Shown here in pieces: positions 33,814-43,317 of a stretch of 64,000 nt of DNA (position 1 is its first letter; each line of letters opens with the position of its first letter). Location: assembly GCA_900546435.1 (NCBI GenBank), contig URCQ01000001.1:62001-126000 (forward strand). The letters are read 5' to 3'. This DNA is from an uncultured Pseudobutyrivibrio sp. GTDB lineage: Bacteria; Bacillota; Clostridia; Lachnospirales; Lachnospiraceae. The notes below the pieces were generated by a model. That model was not told where the DNA came from, searched no databases, and saw only the letters and a program-made list of their open reading frames with translations. The position numbers and the translations under genes are program-made.

Positions 33814-34314
33814 ATGAGTGCAGAACAATACAACCGCATGGCAGAGCGCATGCGACAACGGCCGATGGCACTTCGTATGTTGCTTGCATGTAATCAGGGG
33901 ATGACATGGTTAGTGATGATTGCATATCCATTGCTTCTTTTATATTTGCTTTTTTTAAAAAGATATGAGATGCTATATCACACTGTTTTGATACCTGGTG
34001 TTGCATTCGTGGTTGTCAGTGTATTCCGGCGTATTTATAATGCACCGCGCCCTTATGAAAAGATGGATATTACACCTTTGATTGCAAAAGACAAACAGGG
34101 ACAAAGCTTTCCCAGCCGTCATGTTTTTTCCGCATTTATGATTGGAATGTGTTTTCTGCAGGTTTCTGGTATACTGGCAGGTATCATTTTTGCAGTCGGT
34201 GTATTTCTTTCAGTGGTACGTGTGCTCGGTGGTGTTCACTTTTTACAGGATGTGATTGCAGGAGCTGTGCTTGGCATTGCCATTGGAATCGTGGGATTTT
34301 ACATTATCTTTTGA
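33814..34314 (+). CDS. PAP2-family membrane phosphatase
   Basis: The ATG at 33814 follows GGAGGAG; 166 residues with about five hydrophobic helices. The three PAP2 motifs are present: RRIYNAPRPYEK (K/R...RP), SFPSRHVF (PSRH) and VVRVLGGVHFLQD (R...H). Such enzymes dephosphorylate undecaprenyl pyrophosphate or phosphatidic-acid-type lipids at the membrane. Together with the adjacent amidase gene, a role in cell-wall lipid carrier recycling is plausible. The stop is followed 30 bases later by a small membrane protein gene. Confidence 0.87.
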   Translation: MSAEQYNRMAERMRQRPMALRMLLACNQGMTWLVMIAYPLLLLYLLFLKRYEMLYHTVLIPGVAFVVVSVFRRIYNAPRPYEKMDITPLIAKDKQGQSFPSRHVFSAFMIGMCFLQVSGILAGIIFAVGVFLSVVRVLGGVHFLQDVIAGAVLGIAIGIVGFYIIF

Positions 34315-34344
34315 TGTTATTATTTATAGAATAGAGAGGAAAGT

Positions 34345-34593
34345 ATGAAAAAAAATGTACGAAAAATAATAGCAGTTTTATTGGGTTTGCTGGGAACAAT
34401 CCTTGCTATTTATATTGGAGGATACTGGTTATTTATTCGACCTGTGCGTTATCTGTATGTTGGATTTCTGGCGGGGACATTGACAAAAAAATCGTTAATC
34501 ATATGTATCATCAAAATCTTTTTGTCATCTACAGCAGGTGGCGGGATTTGGTGTGCATTTGATATTTTTGCCGGACATTTCCGGGATGAATAA
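34345..34593 (+). CDS. Small two-helix membrane protein, 82 residues
   Basis: GAGG precedes the ATG. The product has two hydrophobic segments, IIAVLLGLLGTILAIYIGGYWLF-type (residues about 8-30) and a second region about residues 36-70 with LIICIIKIFLSSTAGGGIW. No motif is recognised. It follows the PAP2 gene on the same strand and ends at a bidirectional terminator, so it is probably the last gene of that transcript. Confidence 0.6.
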   Translation: MKKNVRKIIAVLLGLLGTILAIYIGGYWLFIRPVRYLYVGFLAGTLTKKSLIICIIKIFLSSTAGGGIWCAFDIFAGHFRDE

Positions 34594-34602
34594 AATAGTA
34601 TG

Positions 34603-34646
34603 AAAAAAGCGTTTCAATCTCATGTGGAGATTTGAAACGCTTTTTC
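34603..34646. terminator. Bidirectional terminator between small membrane gene and guaB
   Basis: AAAAAGCGTTTCAATCTC pairs with GAGATTTGAAACGCTTTTT with one bulge. A-runs and T-runs on both sides serve both convergent genes. Confidence 0.9.
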
Positions 34647-34663
34647 TTTATATGTAGTGAAAA

Positions 34664-36124
34664 TTATTCGTCTACGCTGTAGTTTGGAGCTTCTTTTGTG
34701 ATATGAATGTCATGTGGATGACTTTCTTTTAAGGAAGCAGCAGAAATCTTAACAAATTTTGCTTTTTCCTGAAGTTCTGGAATGGTAGGACATCCATTGT
34801 ATCCCATACCAGAGCGGATACCACCAACTAACTGGAAAATCATGTCTTCCAGAGAACCCTTGTATGCAACACGTCCTTCAACACCTTCTGGAACTAATTT
34901 CTTAGCACCTTCCTGGAAGTAACGATCCTTGCTTCCGTTTTCCATAGCAGCGATAGAACCCATACCACGGTATACTTTGTATTTTCTTCCCTGGAATAAT
35001 TCGAATGTACCAGGAGCTTCGTCGCAACCTGCAAACATGCTACCCATCATACATACATTACCACCGGCAGCAAGAGCCTTTGTAATATCTCCGGAGTATT
35101 TGATACCACCATCAGCAATGACAGGGATACCATATTCTTTTGCAACAGCATAGCAGTCCATGATTGCTGTAATCTGTGGAACACCAATACCGGCAACGAC
35201 ACGTGTGGTACAGATAGAACCAGGTCCGATACCAACTTTGACAGCGTCTGCACCTGCTTCAATCAATGCTCTTGCAGCATCACCGGTTGCAATGTTTCCG
35301 GCGATAACCTGAAGATCAGGATAAGCTGTTTTTACCTGTTTTACAGCTTCGATAATATTTTTAGAGTGGCCATGTGCGGAGTCCATAACGATGACATCGA
35401 CATGTGCGTTAACCAGAGCTTCCACACGCTCCATCATGTTTCCTGTGATACCAACACCAGCACCACAGAGAAGACGTCCCTGGTCATCCTTTGCAGACAA
35501 TGGGTACTTGATCTGCTTTTCAATATCCTTGATGGTAATCAGACCACGAAGATTGAAATCGTCGTCTACGATTGGTAATTTTTCTTTACGTGCCTTAGCA
35601 AGAATTGCCTTAGCTTCATCCAAAGTGATACCAACTTTTGCAGTGATAAGTCCGTCTTCTTTGGACGTCATAGATTCTTTGATCTTCTTTGAAAAATCAG
35701 TTTCGAATTTTAAATCGCGGTTGGTAATGATACCAACTAATTTTGTTCCTTCCGTGATTGGCACACCGGAAATACGGAACTTTGCCATCAATTCATCAGC
35801 ATCTTTTAAGGTATGCTCTGGAGAAAGGTAGAATGGATCGGTAATAACACCGTTCTCAGAACGTTTCACCTTATCTACCTCATCTGCCTGTGCCTCGATT
35901 GACATGTTTTTGTGAATGATACCGATACCACCCTGACGAGCCATAGCAATTGCCATCTTGGATTCTGTAACAGTATCCATTGCTGCACTCATCATAGGAA
36001 TATTTAACTTGATTTTCTTTGTAAGATTGGTTGTCAGATCAATCATATTAGGGGTAACCTCAGAATACTGAGGGACTAATAATACATCGTCAAAAGTAAT
36101 GCCTTCGCCAATAATTGTACCCAT
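34664..36124 (-). CDS. guaB: Inosine-5'-monophosphate dehydrogenase
   Basis: The start at 36124 (MGTIIGEG) follows AGAGG. The longer GTG start at 36151 has no SD and gives a basic extension not typical of the family. 486 residues, standard length. The catalytic barrel carries the Cys loop GIGPGSICTTRVVAG with Cys near residue 304, ADGGIKYSGDI for phosphate binding, and the flap Arg-Tyr region. Two CBS domains are inserted at about residues 95-210. It oxidises IMP to XMP, the committed step to GMP. It is a single gene with its own promoter and terminator. Confidence 0.97.
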   Translation of the reverse strand: MGTIIGEGITFDDVLLVPQYSEVTPNMIDLTTNLTKKIKLNIPMMSAAMDTVTESKMAIAMARQGGIGIIHKNMSIEAQADEVDKVKRSENGVITDPFYLSPEHTLKDADELMAKFRISGVPITEGTKLVGIITNRDLKFETDFSKKIKESMTSKEDGLITAKVGITLDEAKAILAKARKEKLPIVDDDFNLRGLITIKDIEKQIKYPLSAKDDQGRLLCGAGVGITGNMMERVEALVNAHVDVIVMDSAHGHSKNIIEAVKQVKTAYPDLQVIAGNIATGDAARALIEAGADAVKVGIGPGSICTTRVVAGIGVPQITAIMDCYAVAKEYGIPVIADGGIKYSGDITKALAAGGNVCMMGSMFAGCDEAPGTFELFQGRKYKVYRGMGSIAAMENGSKDRYFQEGAKKLVPEGVEGRVAYKGSLEDMIFQLVGGIRSGMGYNGCPTIPELQEKAKFVKISAASLKESHPHDIHITKEAPNYSVDE

Positions 36125-36208
36125 TGTGTGTTTTCCTCTCTTTCTTTTCACTTGTATTTCTTATTTTCAGTGGTTCCGCAACACTACCGAAACCTACTTT
36201 AATAAGAT

Positions 36209-36237
36209 ATTCTAACAAAATAATAAAGGATAGGCAA
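36209..36237 (-). promoter_or_regulatory. Sigma-A promoter of guaB
   Basis: On the minus strand TTGCCT (36237-36232) and TAGAAT (36214-36209) are separated by 17 bases, giving a leader of about 75 bases. No purine riboswitch core was seen in that leader. Confidence 0.65.
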
Positions 36238-36319
36238 GTAGAACAAAAGGTTTATTTTTAAAGAAAAGTATGCTATGCTCTTGCTAAAAGATTTTTAAGA
36301 AAGGAAACTACATATTATT

Positions 36320-37099
36320 ATGGAATACCGACCGTGTATTGATATACACAATGGCAAGGTGAAGCAGATCGTAGGAGGTTCTTTAAAAGACGAAGGCGAT
36401 CGGGCGAATGAGAATTTTGTATCCAAAAGGGATGCAGATTTTTTTGCGGAGTTTTACGCAAAGGATGGATTAAAAGGTGGACATGTGATTATGCTGAATA
36501 AGCCGGATAGTCCATTTTATGAGGAGACAAAGCATCAGGCACTTTTAGCACTGCACACATATCTGGGTGGCATGCAGATCGGTGGCGGAATCACGGCAGA
36601 GAATGCGCCTTATTTTATAGCAGAGGGAGCAAGTCATGTAATTGTGACGTCGTATGTCTTCTCAGAAGGAAGAGTGGATATGGATCATCTAAAGAAGCTG
36701 GTGGAAGCGGTAGGCAAAGAACATATTGTCCTGGATCTTTCTGCACGACGTTTGGAGGATGATTATTATATAGTGACAGACCGCTGGCAGCATTTCACAA
36801 AGGAAAAAATCACACCGGAGCTTTTGGATCAGTTATCTGTGTATTGCGATGAATTTTTGATTCATGCGGCAGATGTAGAAGGTATGTGCCAGGGAATTGA
36901 GGAAGATTTGGTTCGCATACTCGGAGCCTGGGGCAAAATTCCAATTACATATGCAGGCGGTATTTCAGATTATCAGGATATCACACATATCAAAGAAGTA
37001 GGCGATGGCAAGATCAATATTACCATAGGATCTGCGCTTGATATATTTGGGGGCAATCTCAATTATGAGACGGTATTGAGTTATGTGCAGGATGTGTAG
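36320..37099 (+). CDS. hisA: ProFAR isomerase HisA, eukaryotic HIS6 type
   Basis: 259 residues. CIDIHNGKVKQIVGGSL at the N-terminus, MQIGGGITAENAPYF, a central LDLSARR and ITYAGGISDYQDI fit the HIS6 form of phosphoribosylformimino-AICAR-phosphate isomerase found in fungi and plants and in some Clostridia. It is less like the usual bacterial HisA. It is a TIM-barrel acting in histidine synthesis. No other his gene is adjacent; the downstream neighbours are dapF and dapL. AAGGAA lies about 14 bases before the ATG. Confidence 0.85.
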   Translation: MEYRPCIDIHNGKVKQIVGGSLKDEGDRANENFVSKRDADFFAEFYAKDGLKGGHVIMLNKPDSPFYEETKHQALLALHTYLGGMQIGGGITAENAPYFIAEGASHVIVTSYVFSEGRVDMDHLKKLVEAVGKEHIVLDLSARRLEDDYYIVTDRWQHFTKEKITPELLDQLSVYCDEFLIHAADVEGMCQGIEEDLVRILGAWGKIPITYAGGISDYQDITHIKEVGDGKINITIGSALDIFGGNLNYETVLSYVQDV

Positions 37100-37123
37100 A
37101 GACATTCAGAAAGAAGGTACAGT

Positions 37124-37978
37124 ATGAAGTTTACAAAAATGCATGGCTGCGGCAATGACTATGTATATGTGGATTGCACCAAAGAAGTGATTCCTGACAT
37201 AGCAGCGACAGCTGTCCGTGTTAGTGACCGCCATTTTGGTATTGGTTCTGACGGACTGATTTTAATCAAATCGTCGGAAGTGGCAGATTTTGAAATGGAT
37301 ATGTACAATGCGGACGGGTCACGCGGAAAAATGTGTGGCAATGGTATCCGTTGTGTTGCGAAGTATGTGTATGACCATGGTCTGACGAATAAGACAGAGA
37401 TTACAGTAGATACGCAGGCAGGAATCAAGACACTGCAACTAACTGTCTGTGATGGTAAAGTAAGTAAAGTGCGTGTGGATATGGGAGAGCCGGTGCTGAT
37501 ACCACAGGAAATCCCAGTGAAAGCATCGGTGTTAGGATGGGCGGATGATCGAAGGGAAGCGATTGTTGCACAACCATTTACCGTTGCAAACAGAAGCTAT
37601 GATATTACCTGCGTTTCCATGGGAAATCCACATTGCATTACCTTTATTGATGAAGATGTAAGATCGTTTCCGCTGGAAGCGATAGGCTCTCTTTTTGAAA
37701 AGCATGAACTTTTTCCGGAGGGAGTCAACACAGAATTTGTCAATATAATAGATAAGGAACATTTGCGTATGCGTGTCTGGGAACGTGGCTCAGGTGAGAC
37801 ACTTGCCTGTGGCACAGGAGCATGTGCAGTAGCAGTAGCGTCCTATTTAAACGGGTTCACAGGACGCAAAGTGGATGTTGAATTGATGGGTGGTCATCTG
37901 GAGATTGTTTATGATGCGGCAACCAACCATGTCTTTATGACAGGACCGGCCACCGAAGTTTTTTCTGGGGAGATATAG
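37124..37978 (+). CDS. dapF: Diaminopimelate epimerase
   Basis: 284 residues. Both active-site cysteines are present: one in KMCGNGIRC near residue 73 and one in LACGTGACAVAVA near the C-terminus. KMHGCGNDYVYVD marks the N-terminal barrel. DapF interconverts LL- and meso-diaminopimelate for lysine and peptidoglycan. It is followed 54 bases later by dapL, so the last two steps of the aminotransferase variant of the pathway sit together. AAGG precedes the ATG. Confidence 0.96.
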   Translation: MKFTKMHGCGNDYVYVDCTKEVIPDIAATAVRVSDRHFGIGSDGLILIKSSEVADFEMDMYNADGSRGKMCGNGIRCVAKYVYDHGLTNKTEITVDTQAGIKTLQLTVCDGKVSKVRVDMGEPVLIPQEIPVKASVLGWADDRREAIVAQPFTVANRSYDITCVSMGNPHCITFIDEDVRSFPLEAIGSLFEKHELFPEGVNTEFVNIIDKEHLRMRVWERGSGETLACGTGACAVAVASYLNGFTGRKVDVELMGGHLEIVYDAATNHVFMTGPATEVFSGEI

Positions 37979-38032
37979 TATAGAACTTGACAGCAAAAGG
38001 GTAGATAAGCATAGACATAAAGGAGAACAATG

Positions 38033-39247
38033 ATGTACAAGATCAATACGAATTACCAAAAGTTACCGGGAAGTTATTTATTTAGTGATATTGCAAAAAA
38101 GGTCAGCGCGTTTACGCAGGAACATCCAGAAGCGGATATCATTCGCTTAGGCATTGGCGATGTCACACAGCCAATTGCACCGGCAATGATAGAAGCCATG
38201 CATAAAGCGGTAGATGAAATGGGCGATGCAAAGACATTTCGTGGATATGCACCAGACCTTGGATATGATTTTTTGCGCAATGCAATTGTGGCGCATGACT
38301 ATCAGGCAAGAGGTTGTGCTATTACAGCGGATGAAATTTTTGTGTCAGATGGTGCAAAAAGTGATTCTGGAAATATTCAGGAAATCTTTGCGCAGGATAA
38401 CCGGATTGCTGTGTGTGATCCTGTCTATCCGGTGTATATCGATTCGAATGTTATGGCTGGAAGAACCGGAGAATACGACGCAGCAACACAGACGTGGAGT
38501 AATGTAATCTATATGCCATGTACAGCTGAAAATAATTTTGTGCCGGAATTTCCAAAGGAAAATCCAGATATCATTTATCTTTGTCTGCCAAACAATCCGA
38601 CAGGAACAACATTGACAAAAGAACAGTTACAGATGTGGGTTGATTATGCCAATCGCATAGGAGCCGTCATTATTTACGATGCAGCATACGAGGCTTATAT
38701 TTCAGAGAGTAATGTGGCACATACCATTTACGAATGTGAAGGTGCAAGAACCTGTGCCATTGAAATTCGCAGTTTTTCAAAAAATGCGGGATTTACAGGG
38801 GTGCGTCTTGGCTTTACCGTTGTACCGAAAGATTTGGTGTGCGATGGCGTTTCCTTACATGATATGTGGGCGAGACGTCATGGAACCAAATTTAATGGGG
38901 CTCCTTATATCATCCAGCGTGCTGGTGAGGCTGTATATTCAGAAGCGGGGCAGACACAGATCAAAGAGCAGGTTGGCTACTATATGCATAACGCGAAGAC
39001 AATTTACACTGGTTTAAAGGAAGCAGGTTATGAAGTCTTTGGTGGCGTGAATGCACCATATATCTGGTTAAAGACACCAGAACATATGACATCATGGGAG
39101 TTCTTTGATTTCCTTTTGGAAAAAGCAAATGTTGTAGGAACACCGGGATGTGGATTCGGTCCGAGCGGTGAAGGCTATTTCCGATTGACAGCTTTTGGTA
39201 CCTATGAGAATTCCGTACGTGCACTGGAACGTATCAAGCATTTATAA
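38033..39247 (+). CDS. dapL: LL-diaminopimelate aminotransferase
   Basis: AGGAG precedes two adjacent ATGs; the second (38033) has better spacing, giving 404 residues. The DapL pattern is YKINTNYQKLPGSYLF at the N-terminus, LGIGDVTQP, LPNNPTGTTLT, and the PLP lysine in IRSFSKNAGFTGVRLGF. It converts tetrahydrodipicolinate directly to LL-diaminopimelate with glutamate as donor, bypassing the succinylase and acetylase branches. This route occurs in many Clostridia. A hairpin terminator follows. Confidence 0.95.
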   Translation: MYKINTNYQKLPGSYLFSDIAKKVSAFTQEHPEADIIRLGIGDVTQPIAPAMIEAMHKAVDEMGDAKTFRGYAPDLGYDFLRNAIVAHDYQARGCAITADEIFVSDGAKSDSGNIQEIFAQDNRIAVCDPVYPVYIDSNVMAGRTGEYDAATQTWSNVIYMPCTAENNFVPEFPKENPDIIYLCLPNNPTGTTLTKEQLQMWVDYANRIGAVIIYDAAYEAYISESNVAHTIYECEGARTCAIEIRSFSKNAGFTGVRLGFTVVPKDLVCDGVSLHDMWARRHGTKFNGAPYIIQRAGEAVYSEAGQTQIKEQVGYYMHNAKTIYTGLKEAGYEVFGGVNAPYIWLKTPEHMTSWEFFDFLLEKANVVGTPGCGFGPSGEGYFRLTAFGTYENSVRALERIKHL

Positions 39248-39266
39248 AATAAAAGTACATAATAGA

Positions 39267-39309
39267 AGCCATTCTTTTGCAAAAACATATGCAAAGGAGT
39301 GGCTTTTAT
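39267..39309 (+). terminator. Terminator of dapL
   Basis: AAGCCATTCTTTTGC pairs with GCAAAGGAGTGGCTT (two G-U pairs) and runs into TTTATC. An SD-like AAGGAG here is part of the stem and should not be taken as the ribosome site of the next gene. Confidence 0.75.
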
Positions 39310-39314
39310 CAAAG

Positions 39315-40175
39315 ATGGGAATAATAGAAGTGAAGGCATTAGAATTAAGAAACCTTGTTGTTTACATAGAACAGGAAAAATTTACACCAGAAAATTATGA
39401 GTGCCAGATGGCATATTTAGGTCAGATCATGCCATCCTTTGAACAGGTGCTTTTTTTAAAGCATGATAATATGGCATCGCTGTTTCTGATGGAAAATATG
39501 GCAGAAAGTATTTGCCTTACGACATCACCGGAACTGGCAAAACAGATGCAGGGGCTGGGTATGGCTGTATTGGGCTTTCAAATAGAAAAAGATGAGATGC
39601 TGCGGGCGAGCTATGTTGTCTTAGGATTGGAACAGGTTACTTATGATGACTTCCTGCGTGTATTCCAGCGCTTTCATGGGATACCATGGCACATTCTTGA
39701 AACAAAGAGATGCCAGATCCGTGAATTTGGAATGGATGATTTGGACGCACTGTATGCATTATATGAACAACCACATGTGACAGATTTTATCGAACCACTG
39801 TATGCGTATGCACAGGAGAGAGAATACGAGCAGAACTACATAGAGCGTATCTATGGTTTTTATGGGTTTGGCATGTGGTTGGTTTTTGAAAAAGAAACAG
39901 GCAGGCTGATTGGGCGTGCCGGGCTTGAATACCGTGAACCATGCGAAGAAGGAGAGGTGGAATTGGGCTATCTGATTGCACCTTCGCATTGGCAAAAAGG
40001 GTATGCAACCGAGGTGTGTCAGGCAATTCTTTCCTATGCAAAAGAAGAACTTAGTATGGACAGGATTGTCAGTCATGTACATTTAAAAAATGATGCATCG
40101 CGCCATTTATTAGAAAAATTAGGCTTTTTCGGAGAACAGAAGGAAGACGAGTGGATATATTCTTATGATTTATAA
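39315..40175 (+). CDS. GNAT-family N-acetyltransferase with N-terminal extension
   Basis: The start is uncertain: ATG 39315 (286 residues) or GTG 39330; neither has a good SD, and the longer ORF overlaps dapL. The C-terminal 165 residues are a RimJ/RimL-type GNAT domain (CQIREFGMDDLDALYALYEQ, GRLIGRAGLEYRE, ELGYLIAPSHWQKGYATEV with the acetyl-CoA loop QKGYAT, and HLKNDASRHLLEKLGF). The N-terminal 120 residues resemble no domain I can name. It may acetylate a protein terminus or small molecule. The next gene starts 119 bases downstream. Confidence 0.75.
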   Translation: MGIIEVKALELRNLVVYIEQEKFTPENYECQMAYLGQIMPSFEQVLFLKHDNMASLFLMENMAESICLTTSPELAKQMQGLGMAVLGFQIEKDEMLRASYVVLGLEQVTYDDFLRVFQRFHGIPWHILETKRCQIREFGMDDLDALYALYEQPHVTDFIEPLYAYAQEREYEQNYIERIYGFYGFGMWLVFEKETGRLIGRAGLEYREPCEEGEVELGYLIAPSHWQKGYATEVCQAILSYAKEELSMDRIVSHVHLKNDASRHLLEKLGFFGEQKEDEWIYSYDL

Positions 40176-40194
40176 AGGAATCCCGCGAGATTTG

Positions 40195-40223
40195 TTGATT
40201 TTTTGGAGACTTTTAACTATAAT
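40195..40223 (+). promoter_or_regulatory. Sigma-A promoter of rel
   Basis: TTGATT at 40195-40200 and TATAAT at 40218-40223, spacer 17 bases, 71 bases upstream of the rel ATG. Confidence 0.7.
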
Positions 40224-40294
40224 TATATGAAAAATTTGTGCTACTTTTTGGTATGCTCGTGATGAGTGTTTCGAACAGAAAGGGGAGAGGACGA

Positions 40295-42619
40295 ATGGCA
40301 GATTTCACTGTAGAACAATTAGAACAGATGGAGCAGAGTATCGACCAGGAACGCAAGGGTATCATTGCCACTACGGATTTTGTCGAGCCGGAAGAACTGC
40401 ATCGTGAATTGATAGAGCGCATCCGTAAGTATCACCCGAACACGGACATTACCATGATTGAGAAGGCTTATCATATTGCGCATACGGCACATGAGGGACA
40501 ATGCCGTAAGTCAGGTGAGCCATATATTATCCACCCGCTTTGTGTTGCTATTATTCTGGCGGACTTAGAGCTGGATAAGGAGACCATCGTAGCGGGATTG
40601 CTTCATGATGTCGTAGAAGATACCGTAATGACAATTGAAGAAATCTCCAGCGAGTTTTCGGAGGAAGTAGCGCTTTTGGTAGACGGTGTCACGAAATTAG
40701 GACAATTGTCTTATGATGCGGATAAGGTCGAAGTGCAGGCTGAAAACTTGCGAAAAATGTTCCTTGCTATGGCAAAAGATATCCGTGTTATCCTGATTAA
40801 GTTAGCCGACCGTTTGCATAATATGCGAACGCTCAAATATATGAAGCCGGAAAAACAAAAAGAAAAAGCCAGAGAGACGATGGAAATTTATGCACCACTA
40901 GCACAGCGTCTTGGTATTTCTAAGATCAAGATTGAATTAGACGATCTGGCGTTGAAATATTTAGAGCCAGAGGCGTATTATGATCTGGTAGAAAAGATCG
41001 CACTTCGCAAACAGGAGAGAGAATCTTATATTGACGGATTGGTAGCTGAAGTATCACAGCACATGGCAAGTGCAGGCATTCAGGCAGATATTGAAGGACG
41101 TGCAAAGCATTTCTTCAGCATTTATCGTAAGATGGTCAATCAGCATAAGACGATTGATCAGATTTACGATTTGTTTGCAATTCGTATTATCGTGGATTCC
41201 GTGAAGGACTGTTATGCGGCACTTGGTGTGATTCATGAGATGTACACACCGATTCCGGGGCGTTTTAAGGATTATATTGCTATGCCAAAGCCAAATATGT
41301 ATCAGTCTTTGCATACAACACTGATTGGACCGACAGGTACGCCGTTTGAGATCCAGATCCGCACGTACGAGATGCATAGAACATCGGAATACGGTATTGC
41401 GGCACACTGGAAATACAAAGAGAGTGGTGAAGGCGCCACTATTAATAAAGAAGAAGAAAAGTTAAGCTGGCTCCGACAAATTCTAGAATGGCAGAGAGAC
41501 ATGTCAGATAACAAGGAATTTATGAGCCTTTTGAAGAGTGATCTGAACCTGTTTTCAGACACGGTATTCTGCTTTACACCGTCAGGTGATGTGAAGAATC
41601 TGCCAAATGGTTCCACACCGATTGATTTTGCTTATAGCATTCATTCTGCTGTCGGCAACAAGATGGTGGGCGCCAAGATCAATGGTAAACTGGTTCCCAT
41701 TGACTATGTAATCCAGAACGGAGACCGTATCGAAATTCTGACTTCCCAGAATTCAAGAGGACCGAGCCGTGATTGGTTGAACGTGGTAAAGAGTACACAG
41801 GCAAAAAACAAGATCAATCAGTGGTTCCGCAATGAATTTAAAGAAGAAAATATCATCAAAGGCAAGGAACTTATGATGGCTTCTGCAAAGGCAAAGGCGA
41901 TCAATTATGCTGATATCAACCGTCCGGAATATCAGGAAAAAATTATTCGTAAATATGGTTTCCATTGTTGGGATGACTGCCTTGCTGCTGTAGGTCATGG
42001 CGGATTAAAAGAAGGCCAGATTGTCAATCGTATGTATGATGCCTATAAGAAAGATCATCCGATTATGATGACGGATGAAGAGGTATTGGCAGAGAACAAT
42101 CAGCAGGAAGATAATGCGACGACGAACAAAGATAAACAGAAGGAACACAAGTCGAAGAGTGGTATTACTGTAAAGGGACTGTATGATGTATCGGTTCGTT
42201 TTTCAAAGTGCTGTACACCAGTTCCGGGAGATGAAATCGTTGGTTTTGTAACACGAGGACGTGGTGTTTCCATTCATCGTACCGATTGTATCAATGTGCT
42301 CAATTTGCCAGACAGCGAACGTGTTCGTCTGATCGAGGCAGAATGGCAGCCGGATGCGATTGAACAGCGCTCCGGAGAGCTTTACCAGACTGAGATTCAT
42401 ATCTATGGCAATAATAGAACGGGACTTTTGGTTGATGTTTCCAAAGTATTTACGGAACGCGATATTGATATCAAATCTATCTTTTCAAAAACCAGCAAGC
42501 AGGGAATTGCTACCATCATTGTTAATTTTGGTACAAAGAGTAAAAACGATTTGCGCGGTCTGATTGAAAAACTAAAACAGATTGATTCAGTGATTGATGT
42601 GGAAAGAACCACAGGCTGA
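40295..42619 (+). CDS. rel: Bifunctional (p)ppGpp synthetase/hydrolase, Rel family
   Basis: The ATG at 40295 follows GGGGAG and GAGAGG; the longer ORF has no SD. 774 residues. The HD hydrolase domain has HIAHTAHEGQ, PYIIHPL and HDVVEDT near residue 105. The synthetase domain has YDLFAIRIIV and GRFKDYIAMPKPNMYQSLHT. TGS (FTPSGDVKNLPNGSTPIDFA) and ACT domains follow. Both enzyme halves look complete, so it should make and degrade (p)ppGpp in the stringent response. In Firmicutes it is usually next to apt; here 18 kb separates them. Confidence 0.96.
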   Translation: MADFTVEQLEQMEQSIDQERKGIIATTDFVEPEELHRELIERIRKYHPNTDITMIEKAYHIAHTAHEGQCRKSGEPYIIHPLCVAIILADLELDKETIVAGLLHDVVEDTVMTIEEISSEFSEEVALLVDGVTKLGQLSYDADKVEVQAENLRKMFLAMAKDIRVILIKLADRLHNMRTLKYMKPEKQKEKARETMEIYAPLAQRLGISKIKIELDDLALKYLEPEAYYDLVEKIALRKQERESYIDGLVAEVSQHMASAGIQADIEGRAKHFFSIYRKMVNQHKTIDQIYDLFAIRIIVDSVKDCYAALGVIHEMYTPIPGRFKDYIAMPKPNMYQSLHTTLIGPTGTPFEIQIRTYEMHRTSEYGIAAHWKYKESGEGATINKEEEKLSWLRQILEWQRDMSDNKEFMSLLKSDLNLFSDTVFCFTPSGDVKNLPNGSTPIDFAYSIHSAVGNKMVGAKINGKLVPIDYVIQNGDRIEILTSQNSRGPSRDWLNVVKSTQAKNKINQWFRNEFKEENIIKGKELMMASAKAKAINYADINRPEYQEKIIRKYGFHCWDDCLAAVGHGGLKEGQIVNRMYDAYKKDHPIMMTDEEVLAENNQQEDNATTNKDKQKEHKSKSGITVKGLYDVSVRFSKCCTPVPGDEIVGFVTRGRGVSIHRTDCINVLNLPDSERVRLIEAEWQPDAIEQRSGELYQTEIHIYGNNRTGLLVDVSKVFTERDIDIKSIFSKTSKQGIATIIVNFGTKSKNDLRGLIEKLKQIDSVIDVERTTG

Positions 42620-42669
42620 TGCCCAAACAAATAAAATGAATGGGAATGAGCCAGAAATAGGAGGCTGTC

Positions 42670-43302
42670 ATGATCCAGATGCAGGTAGAACATTTAACGG
42701 TTGGTCCGGTGCAGACCAATTGTTATCTGGCGATAAATAAAGAGACAAAAGAGGCAATCATCATTGATCCCGGTGATGATGCAGACCGCATTGGCATGCG
42801 CTTGAAGCAATTAGAGGCAAAGCCGGTGGCAATTTTGTTGACGCATGGACATTTTGACCATGCAGGAGCAGCAAAGACTTTGGCTACGCAATATGATATC
42901 TTGGTGTATGCCCATGAGAAAGAAGCAGAGACACTAGAAGACAGTCGTATGAATTTGTCAGGTCCACTTGCTGGAGGCGCAACGACATATCATGCGGATG
43001 TATTTTTAAAAGATGAGCAGGAATTGACATTGGCAGGACTGCATATGCGTGTACTTTTTACACCGGGACATACACCGGGCGGATGTTGCTACTATTTTCC
43101 ACGAGAGGATGTTCTTTTCTCGGGGGATTCTTTGTTTTGCGGTTCTGTGGGACGTACAGATTTTCCTGGGGGAAGCATGCGCACACTGGTGGATTCTGTA
43201 CGCAGTAAATTGATGCCATTACCGGAAAACACAATTGTTTATCCAGGGCATGATATAGAAACTACCATTGAACAGGAGAGAATGTACAATCCTTTCCTAT
43301 AA
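42670..43302 (+). CDS. MBL-fold metallo-hydrolase (glyoxalase II-like)
   Basis: 210 residues. The metal site is THGHFDHAG near residue 59, with further His in FTPGHTPGGC and YPGHD, and the bridging Asp in FSGDSLF. The protein has the single-domain form, typical of the YqgX-like hydrolases that sit beside rel in Firmicutes. Substrate unknown; thioesterase or hydroxyacylglutathione-hydrolase-like. AGGAGG is five bases before the ATG, 50 bases after rel, so it is probably co-transcribed. Confidence 0.9.
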   Translation: MIQMQVEHLTVGPVQTNCYLAINKETKEAIIIDPGDDADRIGMRLKQLEAKPVAILLTHGHFDHAGAAKTLATQYDILVYAHEKEAETLEDSRMNLSGPLAGGATTYHADVFLKDEQELTLAGLHMRVLFTPGHTPGGCCYYFPREDVLFSGDSLFCGSVGRTDFPGGSMRTLVDSVRSKLMPLPENTIVYPGHDIETTIEQERMYNPFL

Positions 43303-43317
43303 GAAAGTGAATAACGT

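Noticed and set aside
36125..36208. Purine riboswitch in the guaB leader
   Set aside because: The leader is under 80 bases and lacks the three-helix core of a purine riboswitch; only the promoter was seen.
39294..39301. AAGGAG as ribosome site for the GNAT gene
   Set aside because: It is part of the dapL terminator stem, and its spacing to the ATG at 39315 is about 15 bases.
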